Source of the DNA: 34-65-8 sp963529855
Lineage (GTDB): Bacteria > Pseudomonadota > Alphaproteobacteria > Sphingomonadales > Sphingomonadaceae
Assembly (NCBI GenBank): GCA_963529855.1
Contig: CAURZK010000005.1
Coordinates: 204,886-268,885 of the forward strand
Direction of reading: 5' to 3'
Length of the DNA stretch: 64,000 nucleotides
How positions within the stretch are numbered: the stretch's first letter is position 1; the number at the start of each line of letters is the position of its first letter. A program made the translations under genes and the position numbers. The notes beneath the pieces are model-generated. The model saw only the letters and a list, made by a program, of their open reading frames with translations, was not told the DNA's origin and ran no database searches. Shown piece by piece: positions 62,246 through 64,000 of this stretch.

Positions 62246-63757
62246 TCAGCCTTCGCCGTCGGCGGAAATGTCGCGCTTGCGCGCCATTGCCCAGGTCTCG
62301 CGCAAGAAGGCTGGGCGAACGAGCCACAGGGCAGCAAAATAGGCCGCTACACCGGCGGGAACCAGCAGCGCCAGCTGTACCGCCGGCGGCCAAGAGCCGA
62401 CGGCGCCGCGCAAGACCCAAACGCTCGCCGCCATTACTCCGCATGCGAGCGCGATCGGTGCCAATTCCCGTACCAATGCACCCAATGCAAGATGGACCCG
62501 CGGCAATGTCAGCAGCAGTGTCGCCACCAGCAGTGTGGGCGCAGCCACCCACCAGGCCTGCACCAGCCCCATCGGGCCATATCCGATGCCGATCAGGAAC
62601 AAGGTCGGAAATACCACGGCACCGATCAGGCTGGTCGTGAGGTAGATTCGCGGCAGGCCCATCGCATTGGTCGCCGGGGAGCAGACTATCTGCAGGGCAA
62701 AGAACGGCATCGCCAGCGCGAGGCCAGCGACGATCGGTGCCATGGCGGCCCATTTGTCACCAAACAGCAGCAGGATCGCCGGTTCAGCCACCAGCGATAG
62801 CCCGACATAGAGCGGCGCTGTGATCAGGCCCACGGTCCGCAGCGTGCGCAGGAAGTAGGGCGCGAGCGGCCGCCCGGCTTTGTGCAGTTCGGCATAGGCC
62901 GGGAAAGCGACCTCGTTGACGGGGGGCAGGAAACGCCCGGTCACGATCAGGGTTAGGAACAGCGCCTCGGTATAAAGGCCCAGATCGTGGGGCTCGAACG
63001 CCCGGCCGGCGATGACGATGTCGCTCTGGCTTTGTACGATCCAAAGCAACTGGCAAAGCGTGAGCGCTCCGCCGAACGTGAATAGCTCGCGCGCGCCGCG
63101 AAAGTCGAACACTGGCATCACAAGCACCCGCGCGGCCAGGGTCAGGCCGATGGCCCGGGTGGCGTACATCGCAAGCGGCGCATAGACGAGCGCCCACACC
63201 CCGAACCCATGCCATGCTAGCGTCAGCGCCACGCTTGCCCCCGCAGCGGCGCAGGCAACATTCACCATACCTTGCTTGCGAAACTCAATTCGCCTGGCGA
63301 GCAATTCCTGCGGCAAGGCCGCAAAAGGGATGGTCAGGAACAGCAGCGCCTGGATACGCAGCATGTCCGCGACCAGGGGTTCGTTGAAATAGTCGGCGGC
63401 GAGTGGGGCCGCCAGAAACTGCACCGTGGCAAGCCCTCCGTTGAGGATCAGGAGCAAGGTGAACACCTGGCCGATACGGCGCTCGTCCACCCGCGCAGCC
63501 TGGATTAACGAGGTCGCGAAGCCCTGCCCATTGAGGAAGGCAAGTGCGATCACCACGACCTGCGACATTGCGAACAGGCCGTAGTCCGATGGGTCGAGCA
63601 GGCGCACCACTGCTATGGTGGAGCTCCAGGTGATGACCTGCGCGAGCACTTGCGTGCCCCAACGCCAGGCGAGCGCACTGCGCACGCGGTCGGCGAAACT
63701 GGCCTGGTGCAGGGAATCGGTTCGGGGATTCGCAATCTCGGTCACGCCCGCGGCCAT
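62246..63757 (-). CDS. Lipopolysaccharide/oligosaccharide flippase (MATE-like)
   Basis: 503 residues from ATG 63757; a TTG at 63766 has no better signal. Around 13 helices of the Polysacc_synt type: AWRWGTQVLAQVITWSSTIA, LLDPSDYGLFAMSQVV, GQGFATSLIQAARVDE, and PLYVGLSLVAEPAILLLFGD later. It is a WzxC-like exporter of lipid-linked sugars and a second flippase in the window. It has no glycosyltransferase next to it here; the rest of its locus may lie to the right of the window. Confidence 0.85.
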   Translation of the reverse strand: MAAGVTEIANPRTDSLHQASFADRVRSALAWRWGTQVLAQVITWSSTIAVVRLLDPSDYGLFAMSQVVVIALAFLNGQGFATSLIQAARVDERRIGQVFTLLLILNGGLATVQFLAAPLAADYFNEPLVADMLRIQALLFLTIPFAALPQELLARRIEFRKQGMVNVACAAAGASVALTLAWHGFGVWALVYAPLAMYATRAIGLTLAARVLVMPVFDFRGARELFTFGGALTLCQLLWIVQSQSDIVIAGRAFEPHDLGLYTEALFLTLIVTGRFLPPVNEVAFPAYAELHKAGRPLAPYFLRTLRTVGLITAPLYVGLSLVAEPAILLLFGDKWAAMAPIVAGLALAMPFFALQIVCSPATNAMGLPRIYLTTSLIGAVVFPTLFLIGIGYGPMGLVQAWWVAAPTLLVATLLLTLPRVHLALGALVRELAPIALACGVMAASVWVLRGAVGSWPPAVQLALLVPAGVAAYFAALWLVRPAFLRETWAMARKRDISADGEG

Positions 63758-63976
63758 ATCGTCCAAAAGTGAAGAAAAGGGCGCCGGATTCAGGACTGGA
63801 AGAGCGATGCACTGCCGGATTTCCCTTGGGAAGAGCGCGATATTTGCGCATTCTGGATTTCGTTCCCGATGGCGGCTGGAAAATTCCTTGTAATTTCGCG
63901 TTGTTATTCAGTAACTTAAACAGTCGGCGCAACAAAATTGCAAAAACCCATTGACCGAATCTGAGTTGGGGCATAG

Positions 63977-64000
63977 ATGGCCCTCACCGACGCGGTGCTG
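63977..64000 (+). CDS. Possible start of a gene running off the window
   Basis: ATG at 63977 is followed by eight sense codons (MALTDAVL) to the window end, after an AT-richer region (about 63885-63950) suited to a divergent promoter. There is no strong Shine-Dalgarno, and nothing can be said of the product. Confidence 0.25.

Overview
The window is a GC-rich piece of an alphaproteobacterial chromosome, most likely from the Sphingomonadales (Erythrobacteraceae or Sphingomonadaceae). This rests on the type-V exosortase set (XrtV, EpsI, a small XrtV accessory protein), PEP-CTERM proteins with a Trp after the PEP motif, an EipA/DUF1134 protein, COQ9, a CBP3-type chaperone, and the local gene content. 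There are no insertion sequences, integrases or CRISPR arrays in the window.

Positions 1 to about 39.9 kb form one large exopolysaccharide and surface-protein locus made of blocks in alternating orientation. Block 1 (1-8518, +) has a polymerase/ligase, a methyltransferase, a TupA-like ATP-grasp protein, a flippase, two glycosyltransferases, a Gfo/Idh oxidoreductase and an epimerase, mostly with overlapping stops and starts. Block 2 (8563-10947, -) has a proline-rich PEP-CTERM protein and a DUF1996 protein. Block 3 (11081-13053, +) is a two-gene module that resembles the head-spike base protein of gene transfer agents plus an SGNH hydrolase. Block 4 (13102-15462, -) has a WecG/TagA-type glycosyltransferase and a TPR lipoprotein. 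Block 5 (15519-19693, +) is the export machine: Wza-like protein, outer-membrane barrel, Wzz/GumC-like protein and BY-kinase-like ATPase. Block 6 (19703-23992, -) has a retropepsin-like lipoprotein, an unknown membrane protein with a TTG start, a SleB-type wall hydrolase, the XrtV accessory protein and a second polymerase. Block 7 (24134-26460, +) has two glycosyltransferases. Block 8 (26489-34893, -) has a GT25 enzyme, an SGNH-like/MBOAT acylation pair, an acyltransferase-3, an EpsD-like lipoprotein, EpsI, XrtV and a PEP-CTERM protein. Block 9 (35235-39909, +) has a UDP-glucuronate decarboxylase, a second DUF1996 protein, a GNAT protein and a polysaccharide deacetylase.

A tRNA-Ser(GCU) gene at 39969-40061 marks the edge of this locus, with its 3' end facing it. 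Beyond it lies conserved chromosome: EipA, an aromatic aminotransferase, a GNAT gene broken by an amber codon, a variant HD-GYP protein, RibE and RibD, a YgjP-like metallopeptidase, YcgN, SCO, an ankyrin protein, COQ9, FeoAB with a likely Fur box, SSB, YceD, a CBP3-type chaperone, BamE, HslVU, a GFA protein, an M16 peptidase, an Atm1-like ABC exporter, a double retropepsin and another flippase.

Together the first 40 kb can be read as assembly of an acylated, probably xylose-containing polysaccharide, its export, and anchoring of surface proteins by XrtV. The least expected element is the spike-like module at 11081-13053. Several regulatory signals stand out: a candidate heat-shock promoter that would make hslV leaderless, a hairpin covering the start of the gene after hslU, and a Fur box before feoA.
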